Source of the DNA: Nocardioides insulae DSM 17944
GTDB taxonomy: Bacteria; Actinomycetota; Actinomycetes; Propionibacteriales; Nocardioidaceae
Direction: 5' to 3'
Assembly: GCF_000422825.1 (NCBI RefSeq)
Contig: NZ_AUGU01000013.1
Location: 1-64,000, forward strand
Length of the DNA: 64,000 nucleotides
Position 1 is the first letter of the stretch, and each line of letters opens with the position of its first letter. Positions 22,515-33,146 of this stretch are shown piece by piece. A program made the translations under genes and the position numbers. The notes below the pieces were generated by a model. That model saw nothing but the letters and a program-made list of their open reading frames with translations, was not told the origin of the DNA and did no database searches.

Positions 22515-25500
22515 ATGGCCCGAGCTACGGAATCGGGGAAGGCCGGTCTCGACGGCGCTGCCTCGGACGCCCTGCTTCGCACGGGGCGCTTCTTCACCAG
22601 GTGGGAGGAGACCGACGACGGTCGGGCGGTCTTCCGCCAGGGCGGCCGGACGGGTGACGTCTTCTACCGCGACCGGTGGAGCCACGACAAGGTGGTCCGC
22701 TCCACCCACGGCGTCAACTGCACCGGTTCCTGCTCGTGGAACGTCTACGTCAAGGACGGCATCATCACCTGGGAGACCCAGGCCACCGACTACCCCTCCG
22801 TCGGGCCGGACCGGCCCGAGTACGAGCCCCGCGGCTGCCCGCGGGGGGCGGCCTTCTCCTGGTACACCTACTCCCCCACCCGGGTGCGCTACCCCTACGC
22901 CCGGGGCGTGCTGTTGGAGATGTACCGCGAGGCCAAGCAGCGGTTGGGCGACCCGGTGCTGGCCTGGGCCGACATCCAGTCCGACCCCGAGCGCCGGCGT
23001 CGCTATCAGCAGGCGCGGGGCAAGGGCGGGCTCGTCCGGATCAGCTGGGCCGAGGCGGTCGAGATCGCGGCCGCGGCGCACGTGCACACCATCAAGGCCT
23101 ACGGCCCGGACCGGTGCACCGGCTTCTCACCGATCCCGGCGATGTCCCAGGTCTCGCACTGCGTCGGCACCAGGTTCGTCCAGCTCATCGGCGGGGTGAT
23201 GACCTCCTTCTACGACTGGTACGCCGACCTCCCGGTCGCCAGCCCCCAGGTGTTCGGCGACCAGACCGACGTCCCCGAGTCGGGTGACTGGTGGGACGCC
23301 ACCTACCTGATGATGTGGGGCTCGAACGTCCCTGTCACCCGCACGCCCGACGCGCACTGGATGGCCGAGGTCCGCTACCGCGGCACGAAGGTCGTCACGG
23401 TCAGCCCGGATTACGCCGACAACACCAAGTTCGCCGACGAGTGGCTCCCAGCGCAGGCGGGCACCGACGCCGCGTTGGCGATGGCGATGGGCCACGTGAT
23501 CCTCAAGGAGTACTTCGTCGAGAAGCAGACGCCGTTCTTCTCCGAGTACGTCAGCACCTACACCGACCTCCCGCACCTGATCCGCCTCGAAGAGGACCCC
23601 GAGCGCCCCGGCTCCTACCAGGCCGGCAAGTTCCTCACCGCGGCCGACCTCGCCGGCGGCACCGACGTTCCCCCGGAGGACAGCTGGAAGACGGTCCTGC
23701 TCGACGACCAGGACCGTCCGGTGGTGCCGAACGGCTCGATGGGCTTCCGCTACGCCGAGAGCGGCATGGGCAAATGGAACCTCGATCTCGAGGGCGTGAC
23801 CCCGCGGCTGACCCTCGCGCAGAGCGCCGGGCACGAGGCCGTCGAGGTGCTGCTGCCGGCCTTCACCGAGCCCGACGGCACCGGCTCGATCCTGCGGCGC
23901 GGCGTCCCCGCCCGCCGCGTCGGGGGGCACCTGGTCACGACGGTCCTCGACCTGATGCTCGCCCAGTACGGCGTCGGCCGGCCGGGTCTGCCCGGTGAGT
24001 GGCCGGAGTCCTACGAGGACGCCGCCACGCCGTACACACCGGCCTGGCAGGCCGAGATCACCAGCGTGCCCGCCGAGGCCTGCATCCGGGTCGCTCGCGA
24101 GTTCGCGCGCAATGCCGAGGAGTCCGGCGGCCGGTCGATGATCATCATGGGCGCGGGCATCTGCCAGTGGTTCCACGGCGACGCGATCTACCGCGCCATC
24201 CTCGCGCTGCTCACCCTGACCGGCTGCATGGGACGCAACGGCGGCGGCTGGGCCCACTACGTGGGGCAGGAGAAGTGCCGCCCGATCACGGGCTGGATCT
24301 CGCTGGCCAACGCGCTGGACTGGAGTCGGCCGCCGCGCACCCAGCCGGGCACGCCGTTCTGGTACATGCACACCGATCAGTGGCGCACCGACGGCTACAG
24401 CGCCGACGCGCTCGCCTCGCCGCTTGCCAAGGGCCACCTTCGCGGCCACACCGCCGACACCATCGCCGCCTCGGCGCGGATGGGGTGGATGCCGTTCTAC
24501 CCGCAGTTCGACCGCAATCCGATCGAGGTCGCCACCCAGGCGGAGGCGGCAGTGGCGGCGGGCGAGGCGGCGGACGCACCCTCCTACATCGCCGAGGAAC
24601 TGACCTCGGGCCGGCTGAAGATGGCGATCGAGGACATCGACGCCCCCGAGTCCTGGCCGCGCACGCTGGTGCTGTGGCGTTCCAACCTGTTCGGCTCCTC
24701 GGCCAAGGGCAACGAGCACTTCCTGCGCCATCTGCTCGGCACCCACCACAACGTCCTCGGCACCGAGAACCCCGAGATTCCCAGGCCGGAGTCGGTGGCG
24801 TGGCGGGACGAGGCGCCCGAAGGCAAGCTCGATCTACTCGTCTCCGCCGATTTCCGGATGACCTCGACCACCCTGCTCTCCGACATCGTCTTCCCCGCCG
24901 CCACCTGGTACGAGAAGCACGACCTCTCCTCCACCGACATGCACCCCTACGTGCACGCGTTCTCCCCGGCAATCGACCCGCCGTGGGAGGCCAAGACCGA
25001 CTTCGACCTCTTCCATGCGTTGGCCCGGAGACTCTCCGAGCTCTCCGCCGACCATCTCGGGGTGGTCAGGGACCTGGTGGCGGTACCCCTCCAGCACGAC
25101 ACCCCCGGTGAGAGCGCCCAGCCCGGTGGTCACGCGCCCGACTGGCGCCAGCCCGGCGTACCACTGGTGCCCGGGGTCAACGCGCCGATCTACAGCGTGG
25201 TGGAGCGCGACTACACCGCGATCGCCGACAAGCTCGGCGCCGTCGGACCGCTCGCCGACCGGCTGGGCTTCACGGTCAAGAACGTCACCTTCAAGCTCGA
25301 GCACGAGACGGCCCGGCTGGGCGCCAAGAACGGCGTCATGCTGGGCGGCGCCGCCGACGGTCGGCCGGCGATCGACACCGACGCCAAGATGGCCGAGGCG
25401 ATCCTCGCCTTCTCCGGCACCACCAACGGCGAACTGGCCACCCAGGGTTTCAGGGACCTCGAGAAGCGGGTCGGCAAGAAGTTGGCCGACCTCTCCGAGG

Positions 25501-26240
25501 GGTCGGAGGAGAAGCGGATCACCTTCCGCGACACCCAGGCGGCGCCGGTGCCGGTGATCACCTCCCCGGAGTGGTCCGGCTCGGAGACCGGCGGACGCCG
25601 CTACGCACCGTTCACCGTCAACATCGAGCGGCTCAAGCCCTTCCACACCCTCACCGGTCGGATGCACTTCTACCTCGACCACGACTGGATGACCGACGTG
25701 GGCGAGGCGATGCCCATCTACCGCCCACCGCTGGACATGCACCGCCTGTTCGGCGAACCGCGGCTGGGGGCGGACGGCAGCAGCACGGTCACGGTGCGCT
25801 ACCTCACCCCGCACTCGAAGTGGTCGATCCACTCCGAGTACCAGGACAACCTGTTCATGCTCTCCCTCTCCCGGGGCGGCCCCACCGTGTGGATGAGCAC
25901 CGCCGACGCGGAGAGCATCGGCGTCGCCGACAACGACTGGGTCGAGTGCACCAACGCCAACGGCGTCCTGGTGGTCCGCGCGATCGTCACCCACAAGATG
26001 CCGCCGGGGGTGGTGTACGTGTACCACGCGCAGGAGCGCACCATCGACGTTCCCAAGTCCGAGGCGACCGGCCGGCGTGGCGGCATCCACAACTCGGTCA
26101 CCCGACTGCTGGTCAAGCCCACTCACCTGATCGGCGGATACGCCCAGCTGTCCTACGCCTTCAACTACCTCGGGCCGACGGGTAATCAGCGCGACATGGT
26201 GGCGACGATCCGCCGCCGTAGCCAGGAGGTGCAGTACTGA
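22515..26240 (+). CDS. narG: Respiratory nitrate reductase alpha subunit
   Basis: Molybdenum (bis-MGD) catalytic subunit that reduces nitrate to nitrite on the cytoplasmic face of the membrane, 1241 residues. The FS0 cluster ligands are visible as His65, Cys69 and Cys73 in [13 protein letters not shown] and Cys108 in RGCPRG. The molybdenum-ligand region [19 protein letters not shown] (about 232-250) matches E. coli NarG closely. The molybdopterin-dinucleotide-binding C-terminus is intact. The extended N-terminus (about 20 residues before TGRFFTRW) has no twin-arginine signal, consistent with the NarG rather than periplasmic type. It overlaps narH by one base. Confidence 0.98.
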   Translation: MARATESGKAGLDGAASDALLRTGRFFTRWEETDDGRAVFRQGGRTGDVFYRDRWSHDKVVRSTHGVNCTGSCSWNVYVKDGIITWETQATDYPSVGPDRPEYEPRGCPRGAAFSWYTYSPTRVRYPYARGVLLEMYREAKQRLGDPVLAWADIQSDPERRRRYQQARGKGGLVRISWAEAVEIAAAAHVHTIKAYGPDRCTGFSPIPAMSQVSHCVGTRFVQLIGGVMTSFYDWYADLPVASPQVFGDQTDVPESGDWWDATYLMMWGSNVPVTRTPDAHWMAEVRYRGTKVVTVSPDYADNTKFADEWLPAQAGTDAALAMAMGHVILKEYFVEKQTPFFSEYVSTYTDLPHLIRLEEDPERPGSYQAGKFLTAADLAGGTDVPPEDSWKTVLLDDQDRPVVPNGSMGFRYAESGMGKWNLDLEGVTPRLTLAQSAGHEAVEVLLPAFTEPDGTGSILRRGVPARRVGGHLVTTVLDLMLAQYGVGRPGLPGEWPESYEDAATPYTPAWQAEITSVPAEACIRVAREFARNAEESGGRSMIIMGAGICQWFHGDAIYRAILALLTLTGCMGRNGGGWAHYVGQEKCRPITGWISLANALDWSRPPRTQPGTPFWYMHTDQWRTDGYSADALASPLAKGHLRGHTADTIAASARMGWMPFYPQFDRNPIEVATQAEAAVAAGEAADAPSYIAEELTSGRLKMAIEDIDAPESWPRTLVLWRSNLFGSSAKGNEHFLRHLLGTHHNVLGTENPEIPRPESVAWRDEAPEGKLDLLVSADFRMTSTTLLSDIVFPAATWYEKHDLSSTDMHPYVHAFSPAIDPPWEAKTDFDLFHALARRLSELSADHLGVVRDLVAVPLQHDTPGESAQPGGHAPDWRQPGVPLVPGVNAPIYSVVERDYTAIADKLGAVGPLADRLGFTVKNVTFKLEHETARLGAKNGVMLGGAADGRPAIDTDAKMAEAILAFSGTTNGELATQGFRDLEKRVGKKLADLSEGSEEKRITFRDTQAAPVPVITSPEWSGSETGGRRYAPFTVNIERLKPFHTLTGRMHFYLDHDWMTDVGEAMPIYRPPLDMHRLFGEPRLGADGSSTVTVRYLTPHSKWSIHSEYQDNLFMLSLSRGGPTVWMSTADAESIGVADNDWVECTNANGVLVVRAIVTHKMPPGVVYVYHAQERTIDVPKSEATGRRGGIHNSVTRLLVKPTHLIGGYAQLSYAFNYLGPTGNQRDMVATIRRRSQEVQY

Positions 26241-27943
26241 TGGTGCGCGTCATGGCCCAGATGGGCATGGTGATGAACCTCGACAAGTGCATCGGCTGCC
26301 ACACCTGCTCGGTCACGTGCAAGCAGGCGTGGACCAACCGGGCCGGCACCGAGTACGTCTGGTTCAACAACGTCGAGACCCGTCCCGGACAGGGTTATCC
26401 GCGGCGCTACGAGGACCAGGAGAAGTGGCGCGGCGGATGGACCCTCAACAGGTCGGGGCGACTCTCCCTCAAGGCCGGCGGCCGCCTGAAGAAGCTGTTC
26501 ACCCTCTTCTCCTCCCCCGTGCAGCCCGAACTCGGCGACTACTACGAGCCGTGGACCTACGACTACTCCACCCTGATCAACGCCCCGCTGGGCGACGACT
26601 TCCCGGTGGCCAGGCCCAAGTCGCTGATCACCGGCGAGGACACCAAGGTCACCTGGTCGGCCAACTGGGACGACAACCTCGGCGGCGCACCCGGCGCGGG
26701 CCATCTGGACCCGTTGGTGGAGAAGGTCCGCAAGGAGTCCGAGGATCGGATCAAGTTCGAGTTCGAGCAGACCTTCATGTTCTACCTGCCGAGGATCTGC
26801 GAGCACTGCCTCAACCCGTCCTGCATGGCCTCCTGCCCCTCCGGCGCCATCTACAAGCGTGAGGAGGACGGCATCGTCCTGGTCGACCAGGACCGTTGCC
26901 GGGGCTGGCGGCAGTGCATCACCGGCTGTCCGTACAAGAAGATCTACTTCAACCACAAGAGCGGCAAGGCCGAGAAGTGCACGCTGTGCTACCCGCGGGT
27001 GGAGGTCGGCCTCCCCACGGTCTGTGCGGAGACCTGCGTGGGCCGGCTGCGCTACCTCGGCCTCTTCCTCTACGACGCCGACGCCGTCACCGCGGCTGCC
27101 AGCACGCCGGACGAGAAGGATCTCTACGAGGCCCAACTCGACCTGATCCTCGACCCGACCGACCCCGAGGTCCTGGCCGCCGCGCGCGAGCAGGGTATCC
27201 CCGAGGACTGGCTGGACGCCGCCCGTCGCTCCCCCGTCTACGCGCTTGCCAAGAAGTACCGTGTCGCGCTCCCGTTGCATCCGGAGTACCGCACCATGCC
27301 GATGGTCTGGTACGTCCCGCCGCTCTCGCCGGTGACCGACCTGCTCAAGGAACAGGGTCACGACGCCGAGGACCCCGGCACCCTGTTCGGCGCCATCGAC
27401 GCCCTGCGGATCCCGCTGGAATACCTGGCCGAGCTGTTCACCGCCGGCGACGTCGACGTCGTCGAGGGAGTGCTGATGAAGCTGGCCGCGATGCGCTCCT
27501 ACATGCGGGCGATCACCCTGGGCCAGGAGCCCGACGCGAGCATCCCCGAGGCCGTCGGCATGACCGAGGAGAGCGTCTATGAGATGTACCGGCTGATGGG
27601 CGTGGCCAAGTACGACGAGCGCTACGTCATCCCGAAGGCCCACGTCGAGGACGCCCACCAGCTCGAGGAGATCGGCTGCTCCCTCGACTACGACGAGGGC
27701 CCCGGTATGTACGGGCCGCTCGGCGAAGCCAGCGGCCGGCCGGTCCCGGTGGCGGTGGAGACCTTCCAGGCGCTGCGCGACCGGCAGACCGCCGACCATG
27801 CCGCCTCCGAGGAGTCCCTGCGCGGTCGGGTCAACCTGCTCAACTGGGACGGCAACGGTCGTCCGTCCGGGCTCTTCCCGGAGCCCGGGTCGGCGACGGC
27901 CGACCCGGCCGGCTCCACCACCGTCACGGACGAACAGCAATGA
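26240..27943 (+). CDS. narH: Respiratory nitrate reductase beta subunit
   Basis: Electron-transfer subunit with four iron-sulfur clusters, 567 residues. Four cysteine groups are present: CIGCHTCSVTC (17-27), CEHCLNPSCMASCP, CRGWRQCITGCP and CTLCYP with CAETCVG. The Trp in CRGWRQC replaces a cysteine, the hallmark that makes one cluster [3Fe-4S] in NarH. It passes electrons from NarI heme to NarG. The C-terminal 40 residues are a variable Gly/Ser/Pro-rich tail. Start overlaps narG (TGATG) and stop overlaps narJ (ATGA). Confidence 0.98.
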   Translation: MVRVMAQMGMVMNLDKCIGCHTCSVTCKQAWTNRAGTEYVWFNNVETRPGQGYPRRYEDQEKWRGGWTLNRSGRLSLKAGGRLKKLFTLFSSPVQPELGDYYEPWTYDYSTLINAPLGDDFPVARPKSLITGEDTKVTWSANWDDNLGGAPGAGHLDPLVEKVRKESEDRIKFEFEQTFMFYLPRICEHCLNPSCMASCPSGAIYKREEDGIVLVDQDRCRGWRQCITGCPYKKIYFNHKSGKAEKCTLCYPRVEVGLPTVCAETCVGRLRYLGLFLYDADAVTAAASTPDEKDLYEAQLDLILDPTDPEVLAAAREQGIPEDWLDAARRSPVYALAKKYRVALPLHPEYRTMPMVWYVPPLSPVTDLLKEQGHDAEDPGTLFGAIDALRIPLEYLAELFTAGDVDVVEGVLMKLAAMRSYMRAITLGQEPDASIPEAVGMTEESVYEMYRLMGVAKYDERYVIPKAHVEDAHQLEEIGCSLDYDEGPGMYGPLGEASGRPVPVAVETFQALRDRQTADHAASEESLRGRVNLLNWDGNGRPSGLFPEPGSATADPAGSTTVTDEQQ

Positions 27944-28614
27944 GACGCCGTTCCGCCCGCGGGCGGGGGCGCGGCCCGGACTGGCGGGTGGTCCACCAGG
28001 TGTCCTCCTGGTGCCTGAGTTACCCCGACGACGAGGTGCTCGAGCGGATGCCGGCGCTCCGGCAGGCTGTGGCCGAGCAGCCGGACTCCGAGCCGATCAA
28101 GCACCTGCGGGCCTTCCTCGACCACGTCGAGGAGGTCCCCTCCGGGGCGCTGGTGCGCGAGTACATCGACCTGTTCGACCTCTCCCGGCAGCACACCCTC
28201 TACCTCTCCTACTGGACCGACGGCGACACCCGCCGGCGCGGCAGCACGTTGGCCGAGTTCAAGCAGCACTACCGCGACAGCGGGTTCCTCGTCGACACGA
28301 GGGGCGAACTCCCCGACCATCTCCCCCTTGTCCTCGAGTACGCCGCCGTCGCCGATCCCGAGGGCGGGCTCCGACTCCTGGAGCACTACCGCGCCGGCCT
28401 CGAGCTGATCCGGCTCTCCCTGGCCGAGCAGGGGGCGTCGTACACCGACGTCCTCTCCGCCGTCTGCGCGACCCTTCCCGGCCGCGCGCCCGACACCAAG
28501 GCCGAGGCGATGGCCCTGGCCCGCACCGGCCCGCCCACCGAGTCGGTGGGGATCGAGTTCCTGGGCTATCCGACCGCGCGTCCCGAGGCTGAGTTTCAGG
28601 AGAGTGGGCACTGA
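27940..28614 (+). CDS. narJ: Nitrate reductase assembly chaperone (delta subunit)
   Basis: Dedicated chaperone that binds apo-NarG and permits molybdenum cofactor insertion and membrane attachment; it is not part of the final enzyme. The 224-residue protein matches the TorD/NarJ helical family through LSYPDDEVLERMPAL, YIDLFDLSRQHTLYLSYWTDGDTRRRG and LPDHLPLVLEYAA. The first ten residues are Arg-rich. Overlaps of four bases with narH and one base with narI couple its translation to both. Confidence 0.95.
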   Translation: MRRRSARGRGRGPDWRVVHQVSSWCLSYPDDEVLERMPALRQAVAEQPDSEPIKHLRAFLDHVEEVPSGALVREYIDLFDLSRQHTLYLSYWTDGDTRRRGSTLAEFKQHYRDSGFLVDTRGELPDHLPLVLEYAAVADPEGGLRLLEHYRAGLELIRLSLAEQGASYTDVLSAVCATLPGRAPDTKAEAMALARTGPPTESVGIEFLGYPTARPEAEFQESGH

Positions 28615-29366
28615 TGGACATCGTGCTGTGGGGAGTCCTCCCCTATCTCGTGATCGCCACCCTGGTGCTCGGCACCATCTGGCGCTACCGCTACGACAAG
28701 TTCGGCTGGACCACCCGTTCCTCCCAGCTCTACGAGTCCCGCCTGCTCCGCATCGGCTCCCCCATGTTCCACTTCGGCATCCTCGTCGTGGTCGTGGGGC
28801 ACGTGGTCGGGCTGGTCATCCCCGAGTCGTGGACCGAGGCGCTCGGGATCACCGAGACGATGTATCACGGCAACGCCCTGTTCTGGGGCGCACTGGCCGG
28901 CATCTGCACACTGACCGGGCTGATCATCTTGATCTACCGCCGCCGCAAGACCGGCCCGGTCTTCATGGCCACGACCAACAACGACAAGGTCATGTACGTC
29001 GTCCTCACCGGCGCCCTGATCCTCGGGCTGTGGACCACCCTGGTGAGCTTCGCCCAGGGTCACGACGCGCACAACTACCGCGAAACCGTCTCACCCTGGT
29101 TCCGCTCGATCTTCATGCTCCAGCCCGACGTCGAGGCGATGGCGGCGGCCACCCTGCCCTTCCACATCCACATCCTCGTCGGCATGCTGCTCTTCGCGGT
29201 CTGGCCCTTCACCCGACTGGTCCACGCGTTCACCGCGCCCCTGCACTACCTGTTCCGCCCCTACATCGTCTACCGCAGCCGCGACCTGACCCACGGGTCC
29301 CGCGCGCAGCGCCCCGGCTGGCAGCCGACCGGCACTCAGGATCGAGAGAGAGGCAGCGTCCGATGA
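28614..29366 (+). CDS. narI: Respiratory nitrate reductase gamma subunit (cytochrome b)
   Basis: Membrane anchor that oxidises quinol and carries two b-type hemes, 250 residues with five transmembrane helices. The four expected axial histidines are present with E. coli-like spacing: His53 and His63 in HFGILVVVVGH, His186 and His204 in HIHILVGM to LVHAF. The C-terminal 25 residues are a hydrophilic tail. Its stop overlaps the narK start (ATGA). Confidence 0.97.
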   Translation: MDIVLWGVLPYLVIATLVLGTIWRYRYDKFGWTTRSSQLYESRLLRIGSPMFHFGILVVVVGHVVGLVIPESWTEALGITETMYHGNALFWGALAGICTLTGLIILIYRRRKTGPVFMATTNNDKVMYVVLTGALILGLWTTLVSFAQGHDAHNYRETVSPWFRSIFMLQPDVEAMAAATLPFHIHILVGMLLFAVWPFTRLVHAFTAPLHYLFRPYIVYRSRDLTHGSRAQRPGWQPTGTQDRERGSVR

Positions 29367-30553
29367 ACGGACAGACCAAGAACCTGGCGTTGGCCACCTG
29401 GGCCTTCGCCATCAGCTTCTGGGCGTGGAACATGATCGCCCCACTCGCCGTGCGTTACGCCGAGGCGATCGACCTGGACAGCACCGAGAAGTCGATCCTC
29501 ATCGCCACCCCCGTCCTGGTGGGCTCGGTGGGCCGTATCCCCGCCGGCGCGCTGACCGACCGGTTCGGCGGCCGGGTGATGATGACCATCCTCCTGCTGA
29601 TCACCGCTCCGGTCGTCGTACTCGTGGCGGTGGCGGGCAACATGGACTCCTACGCGCTGCTGTTGGTCTTCGGCTTCTTCCTCGGTATCGGCGGCACGAC
29701 CTTCGCGGTTGGCATTCCGTTCGTCAACGCCTGGTACGAGCCCTCCCGCCGCGGCTTCGCGACCGGAGTCTTCGGTGCCGGCATGGGCGGTACGGCGCTC
29801 TCCTCCTTCTTCACCCCCCGCTTCGTGGAGTGGTTCGGCTACTTCGCCACCCACCTGATCATCGCGATCGCGCTGGTCCTGACCGCGGCACTGGTGTGGG
29901 CCCAGATGAAGGACTCGCCGCAGTGGTCCCCCAACCGGGAGAAGGTCATGCCCAAGCTGGCGGCCGCCTCCAAGCTCGCGGTCACCTGGCAGATGTCGGC
30001 GCTCTACGCGGTCGCCTTCGGCGGCTTCGTGGCCTTCTCCACCTACCTCCCGACCTACCTCAAGGACGTCTACGACTTCGACCTCGCCGGGGCGGGCAGC
30101 CGTACCGCCGGCTTCGCCATCGCCGCGGTCATCTGTCGCCCGATCGGTGGCACCCTGGCCGACAAGATCGGCCCGCGCACGGTCGCATCCGTCGCCTTCG
30201 CGGGCGCGGCGGTGATGGCGGTCGTGGAGGTCTTCCAGCCTCCCGCCGAGATTCCCGCCGGCATCAGCTGGGTCCTGATGGCCGGATTCCTGGGTCTGGG
30301 CACCGGTGGTGTCTTCGCCTGGGTCGCCCGGCTCGCTCCCCCGGCCCAGGTCGGCAGTGTCACCGGAATCGTCGGCGCCGCCGGCGGGCTCGGCGGTTAC
30401 TTCCCGCCGCTGGTCATGGGCGCCACCTACAACGAGGCGGACCACAGCTACACCGTCGGTCTGCTCCTGCTGTGTGTGGTCGCGGCCCTGGCGCTGGTCT
30501 ACACCCTGTTCGGCATCAAGAAGAAGCCTGAGGAGCGCACGGCTGCCGCCTGA
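29363..30553 (+). CDS. narK: Nitrate/nitrite transporter (MFS, NarK family)
   Basis: Twelve-helix major facilitator protein, about 396 residues, that imports nitrate and/or exports nitrite. The MFS loop-2 motif appears as GRIPAGALTDRFGGR and the nitrate signature region as FGFFLGIGGTTFAVGIPFVNAWYEPSRRG, followed by GVFGAGMGGTALSSF. The ATG at 29363 overlaps narI; a longer open frame upstream runs out of frame through narI. It is the last gene of a five-gene coupled operon and is followed by a strong hairpin terminator. No narX/narL two-component system is nearby. Confidence 0.95.
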   Translation: MNGQTKNLALATWAFAISFWAWNMIAPLAVRYAEAIDLDSTEKSILIATPVLVGSVGRIPAGALTDRFGGRVMMTILLLITAPVVVLVAVAGNMDSYALLLVFGFFLGIGGTTFAVGIPFVNAWYEPSRRGFATGVFGAGMGGTALSSFFTPRFVEWFGYFATHLIIAIALVLTAALVWAQMKDSPQWSPNREKVMPKLAAASKLAVTWQMSALYAVAFGGFVAFSTYLPTYLKDVYDFDLAGAGSRTAGFAIAAVICRPIGGTLADKIGPRTVASVAFAGAAVMAVVEVFQPPAEIPAGISWVLMAGFLGLGTGGVFAWVARLAPPAQVGSVTGIVGAAGGLGGYFPPLVMGATYNEADHSYTVGLLLLCVVAALALVYTLFGIKKKPEERTAAA

Positions 30554-30568
30554 CCGGTCCCGTCTACG

Positions 30569-30600
30569 CGCCCCCTGCCCGTTCGCTCGGGCGGGGGGCG
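30569..30600 (+). terminator. Terminator of the nar operon
   Basis: A 13-bp stem (CGCCCCCTGCCCG against CGGGCGGGGGGCG, one G-T wobble) with a six-base loop starts 16 bases after the narK stop. There is no long T-run, as is usual for high-GC actinobacterial terminators. Confidence 0.7.
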
Positions 30601-30655
30601 CGGTGTTGTCGACCATCCCGGGCCCGCTCGCGTGGGTCCTGGGTCGCGGGCTCCC

Positions 30656-30682
30656 GGTGGTCCGGGTGGTCCGGGTGGTCCG
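30656..30682. repeat. 9-base tandem repeat downstream of narK
   Basis: Three perfect copies of GGTGGTCCG followed by a degenerate fourth (AGTGGTTTG), in the non-coding gap between the convergent nar operon and the spoU gene. Confidence 0.8.
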
Positions 30683-30791
30683 AGTGGTTTGGATGGGCCG
30701 GCCGGCGCGGGACGCGACCGTCCACCGGCCGTCCTTGGCTGGGCCCCGACCCCGCAGGTGGGCTGGTCCCGGCTCGCCTCGCACCGGCAGC

Positions 30792-30819
30792 AGTGCTCAG
30801 CGCTCAGTGCTCAGCGCTG
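30792..30819. repeat. 14-base duplication at the end of the spoU gene
   Basis: AGTGCTCAGCGCTC is followed directly by AGTGCTCAGCGCTG. The pair creates a 7-bp hairpin (CAGCGCT/AGCGCTG, 30798-30819) spanning the spoU stop codon, and may serve as the terminator of the infC operon. Confidence 0.6.
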
Positions 30820-31629
30820 GGCGCGAGCAGAGGCATAGAGGCAGAGGGCGGCGGCGGTGGAGAGGTTGAGGCTCTCGGCCCTGCCGAAGATGGGGATGGA
30901 GACCACGTGGTCGGCGAGGGCGGCGAGGTCGGCGGGGAGTCCCCAGGCCTCGTTGCCGAACAGCCACGCGGTCGGACGGGCCAGCAGCTCGTCGGAGGAG
31001 AACAGGTCGCTCTGCCCGTCCATGTCGGCGGCCAGCACGGTCAGTCCGGCGGCCTGCGCGGTACGGACGGCGGTAGCGGCGTCACGCTCGACGGCGATCG
31101 GCAGATGGAACAGCGAGCCAACCGAGGCGCGCACGGTCTTGGGGTTGTAGGCGTCCACCGAGTCGCCGGCCAGGACGACGCCGTCGGCACCGGCCGCATC
31201 CGCACAGCGGATCACGGTGCCGGCGTTGCCGGGGTCGCGGACGTCGGCGCAGATGGCCGTGAGCCGCGGAGCGAGACGCGCACTCGCGGCGGCGTCGGAG
31301 GCCGCTGCGCCGAGCACCTCGCGCGGCGGTACGTCGAGGTGCCGGCACAAGGCGACGACCCCGGCCGGTGAGACCGAGTCGGACAGCCCGGCAATGGCCT
31401 TGTCCTCGACCAGGGTGATCGGCTGACCGGCCAGCAGGGCGGCGTACCGCTCGCTCGCGGCGGGGGTCGAGAAGATCTCGACCACGCAGCCGGGCACGCC
31501 GAGGGCACCTTCGACCGCTTTGGGTCCGTCAGCCAGGAAGAGCCGCCGCTCGGTGCGTACCGAGCGGCGGCTGAGCTTCCGTGCCTCCTTGACCCGGGCG
31601 TTGCCCGCGGTCAGAGGCGTGGGAGTCAC
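30811..31629 (-). CDS. SpoU/TrmH-family RNA 2'-O-methyltransferase
   Basis: SAM-dependent ribose methyltransferase of the knotted SPOUT class, 272 residues, with an N-terminal substrate-binding domain (RRLFLADGPKAVEGAL) and the three SpoU motifs: ADVRDPGNAGTVIRCADAAGADGV, AWLFGNEAWGL and IPIFGRAESLNLSTAAALCLY. Exact target (23S rRNA or tRNA) cannot be decided from sequence; the position right after rplT suggests rRNA. It starts with GTG 22 bases after the rplT stop, so it belongs to the infC-rpmI-rplT operon. Confidence 0.92.
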   Translation of the reverse strand: MTPTPLTAGNARVKEARKLSRRSVRTERRLFLADGPKAVEGALGVPGCVVEIFSTPAASERYAALLAGQPITLVEDKAIAGLSDSVSPAGVVALCRHLDVPPREVLGAAASDAAASARLAPRLTAICADVRDPGNAGTVIRCADAAGADGVVLAGDSVDAYNPKTVRASVGSLFHLPIAVERDAATAVRTAQAAGLTVLAADMDGQSDLFSSDELLARPTAWLFGNEAWGLPADLAALADHVVSIPIFGRAESLNLSTAAALCLYASARAQR

Positions 31630-31651
31630 AGGGTTCGACCTGCGGGGTGAC

Positions 31652-32038
31652 TCAGGCCGAGGCCTTGGGCGCGTTGACGTCCTCGGGGAGAGCGGCCTTG
31701 GCCTGCTCGACGAGGGCGTTGAAGGTGGCGACGTCGTTGACCGCGAGCTCGGCGAGGATCTTGCGGTCGACCTCGATGCCGGCCAGGTTGAGGCCCTGGA
31801 TGAAGCGGTTGTAGGTCAGGCCCTGCGCACGCGCGGCGGCGTTGATGCGCTGGATCCACAGGCGGCGGAAGTTGCCCTTGTTCTTGCGCCGGTCGTTGTA
31901 GCTGTAGACCAGCGAGTGGGTGACCTGCTCCTTCGCCTTGCGGTAGAGGCGCGAGCGCTGGCCGCGGTAACCGCTGGCCCGGTCGAGGGTGGTCCGGCGC
32001 TTCTTCGCCGCGTTGACTGCGCGCTTGACGCGTGCCAT
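31652..32038 (-). CDS. rplT: 50S ribosomal protein L20
   Basis: 128-residue ribosomal protein that binds 23S rRNA early in assembly. It has the conserved start [19 protein letters not shown] and the [20 protein letters not shown] segment. The sequence runs straight on from infC and rpmI in the usual order. In other bacteria L20 represses its own operon through the leader RNA; no L20-binding mimic was identified by eye here. Confidence 0.98.
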   Translation of the reverse strand: MARVKRAVNAAKKRRTTLDRASGYRGQRSRLYRKAKEQVTHSLVYSYNDRRKNKGNFRRLWIQRINAAARAQGLTYNRFIQGLNLAGIEVDRKILAELAVNDVATFNALVEQAKAALPEDVNAPKASA

Positions 32039-32111
32039 CTCTTACTCCTTCAGTGAAACACAAGTGGTGCCGGGCTGATCCCGGGCGAACAGAGGCGGAC
32101 GCCTCGTGGGG

Positions 32112-32306
32112 TCAGCGGCCGAGCATCTTCTTGGCGCGCTTGACGTCGGCCTTGGCGACCTCGGTCGTACCGGACATGCGGCGCGTCATCTTGGAGGGCT
32201 TCTTCTCCAGGTTGTGACGCAGGCCCGCCTTCTGCCGGCGGATCTTGCCCGAACCGGTCACGCGGAAGCGCTTCTTGGCACCGGAGTGCGTCTTGTTCTT
32301 CGGCAT
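32112..32306 (-). CDS. rpmI: 50S ribosomal protein L35
   Basis: 64-residue basic protein beginning [21 protein letters not shown], the signature of L35. It lies between infC and rplT in the standard order, 73 bases from rplT and 81 bases from infC. Confidence 0.98.
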   Translation of the reverse strand: MPKNKTHSGAKKRFRVTGSGKIRRQKAGLRHNLEKKPSKMTRRMSGTTEVAKADVKRAKKMLGR

Positions 32307-32387
32307 CGATGTTCTCTTTCTTGTCGTCGACCGGACATGGCTGCACGCCGGCGATGAGTCAGGGAGTCCCCCGTGGCCCGGGAGTGC

Positions 32388-33071
32388 TCAGGCCTCGATC
32401 TCGGGGTCGAGGTTCTCGGAGCGGCCACGAGTCTTCTTCTGTGCGGCCGGCTTGTTGGCCACCGAGGCCTCGCGGAAGGCGCGCTCCTCGGCCTCCAGCT
32501 CGGCTCGGGCGGCGGCCTTGGTCTCCTTGGCCGCCTTCACCTCGGCCTTGGCCTCGGCCTTCTTCTTGTGCGGGCCCAGGACCATCGTCATGTTGCGCCC
32601 GTCCTGCTTGGGCTGGGACTCGACGAAGCCGAGCTCCTGGACGTCCTCGGCCAGCTTCTGCAGGAGGCGGAAGCCCAGCTCGGGGCGGTGCTGCTCACGA
32701 CCACGGAACATGATCGTGATCTTCACCTTGTCGCCGGCGTTGAGGAACCGCACGACGTGACCCTTCTTGGTCTCGTAGTCGTGCTGGTCGATCTTGGGAC
32801 GAAGCTTCATCTCCTTGATGATCACGTTCGTCTGGTTCCGGCGCGCCTCACGAGCCTTCTGGGCGTTCTCGTACTTGAACTTCCCGTAGTCCATGAGCTT
32901 GCAGACCGGGGGGCGCGCCATGGGGGCGACCTCGACCAGGTCGAGATCCGCCTCCTGCGCGAGTCGCAGGGCGTCGGCGGTCGGCACGATGCCGACGGTC
33001 TCGCCATTGGGACCAACGAGGCGGACCTCGGTAACCCGGATCCGGTCGTTGATACGAAGCTCGGTGCTGAT
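32388..33071 (-). CDS. infC: Translation initiation factor IF-3 (probable ATC start)
   Basis: Binds the 30S subunit and enforces start-codon fidelity. The 227-residue form starts [18 protein letters not shown], the universal IF-3 N-terminus, using ATC at 33071, with GGAGG four bases upstream. Unusual non-AUG starts (AUU in E. coli) are the known basis of IF-3 autoregulation. The N-domain is followed by the lysine-rich linker and the C-domain ([19 protein letters not shown]), then a Lys/Ala/Glu-rich actinobacterial tail. An in-frame ATG at 33158 would add 29 residues, but that segment is not IF-3-like and lies in a terminator loop. Confidence 0.93.
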   Translation of the reverse strand: MSTELRINDRIRVTEVRLVGPNGETVGIVPTADALRLAQEADLDLVEVAPMARPPVCKLMDYGKFKYENAQKAREARRNQTNVIIKEMKLRPKIDQHDYETKKGHVVRFLNAGDKVKITIMFRGREQHRPELGFRLLQKLAEDVQELGFVESQPKQDGRNMTMVLGPHKKKAEAKAEVKAAKETKAAARAELEAEERAFREASVANKPAAQKKTRGRSENLDPEIEA

Positions 33072-33146
33072 GTGTCCTCCAGTTGTTGGTGCTCGCGGGC
33101 CCGCTCGCGACTGGGACACGTGCACATTGCCCCAGGAAAACGAAAA

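Noticed and set aside
22250..22597. 115-codon minus-strand frame overlapping the narG start
   Set aside because: It overlaps the narG N-terminus and its ribosome-binding site, has no recognisable motif, and covers the pheST promoter.
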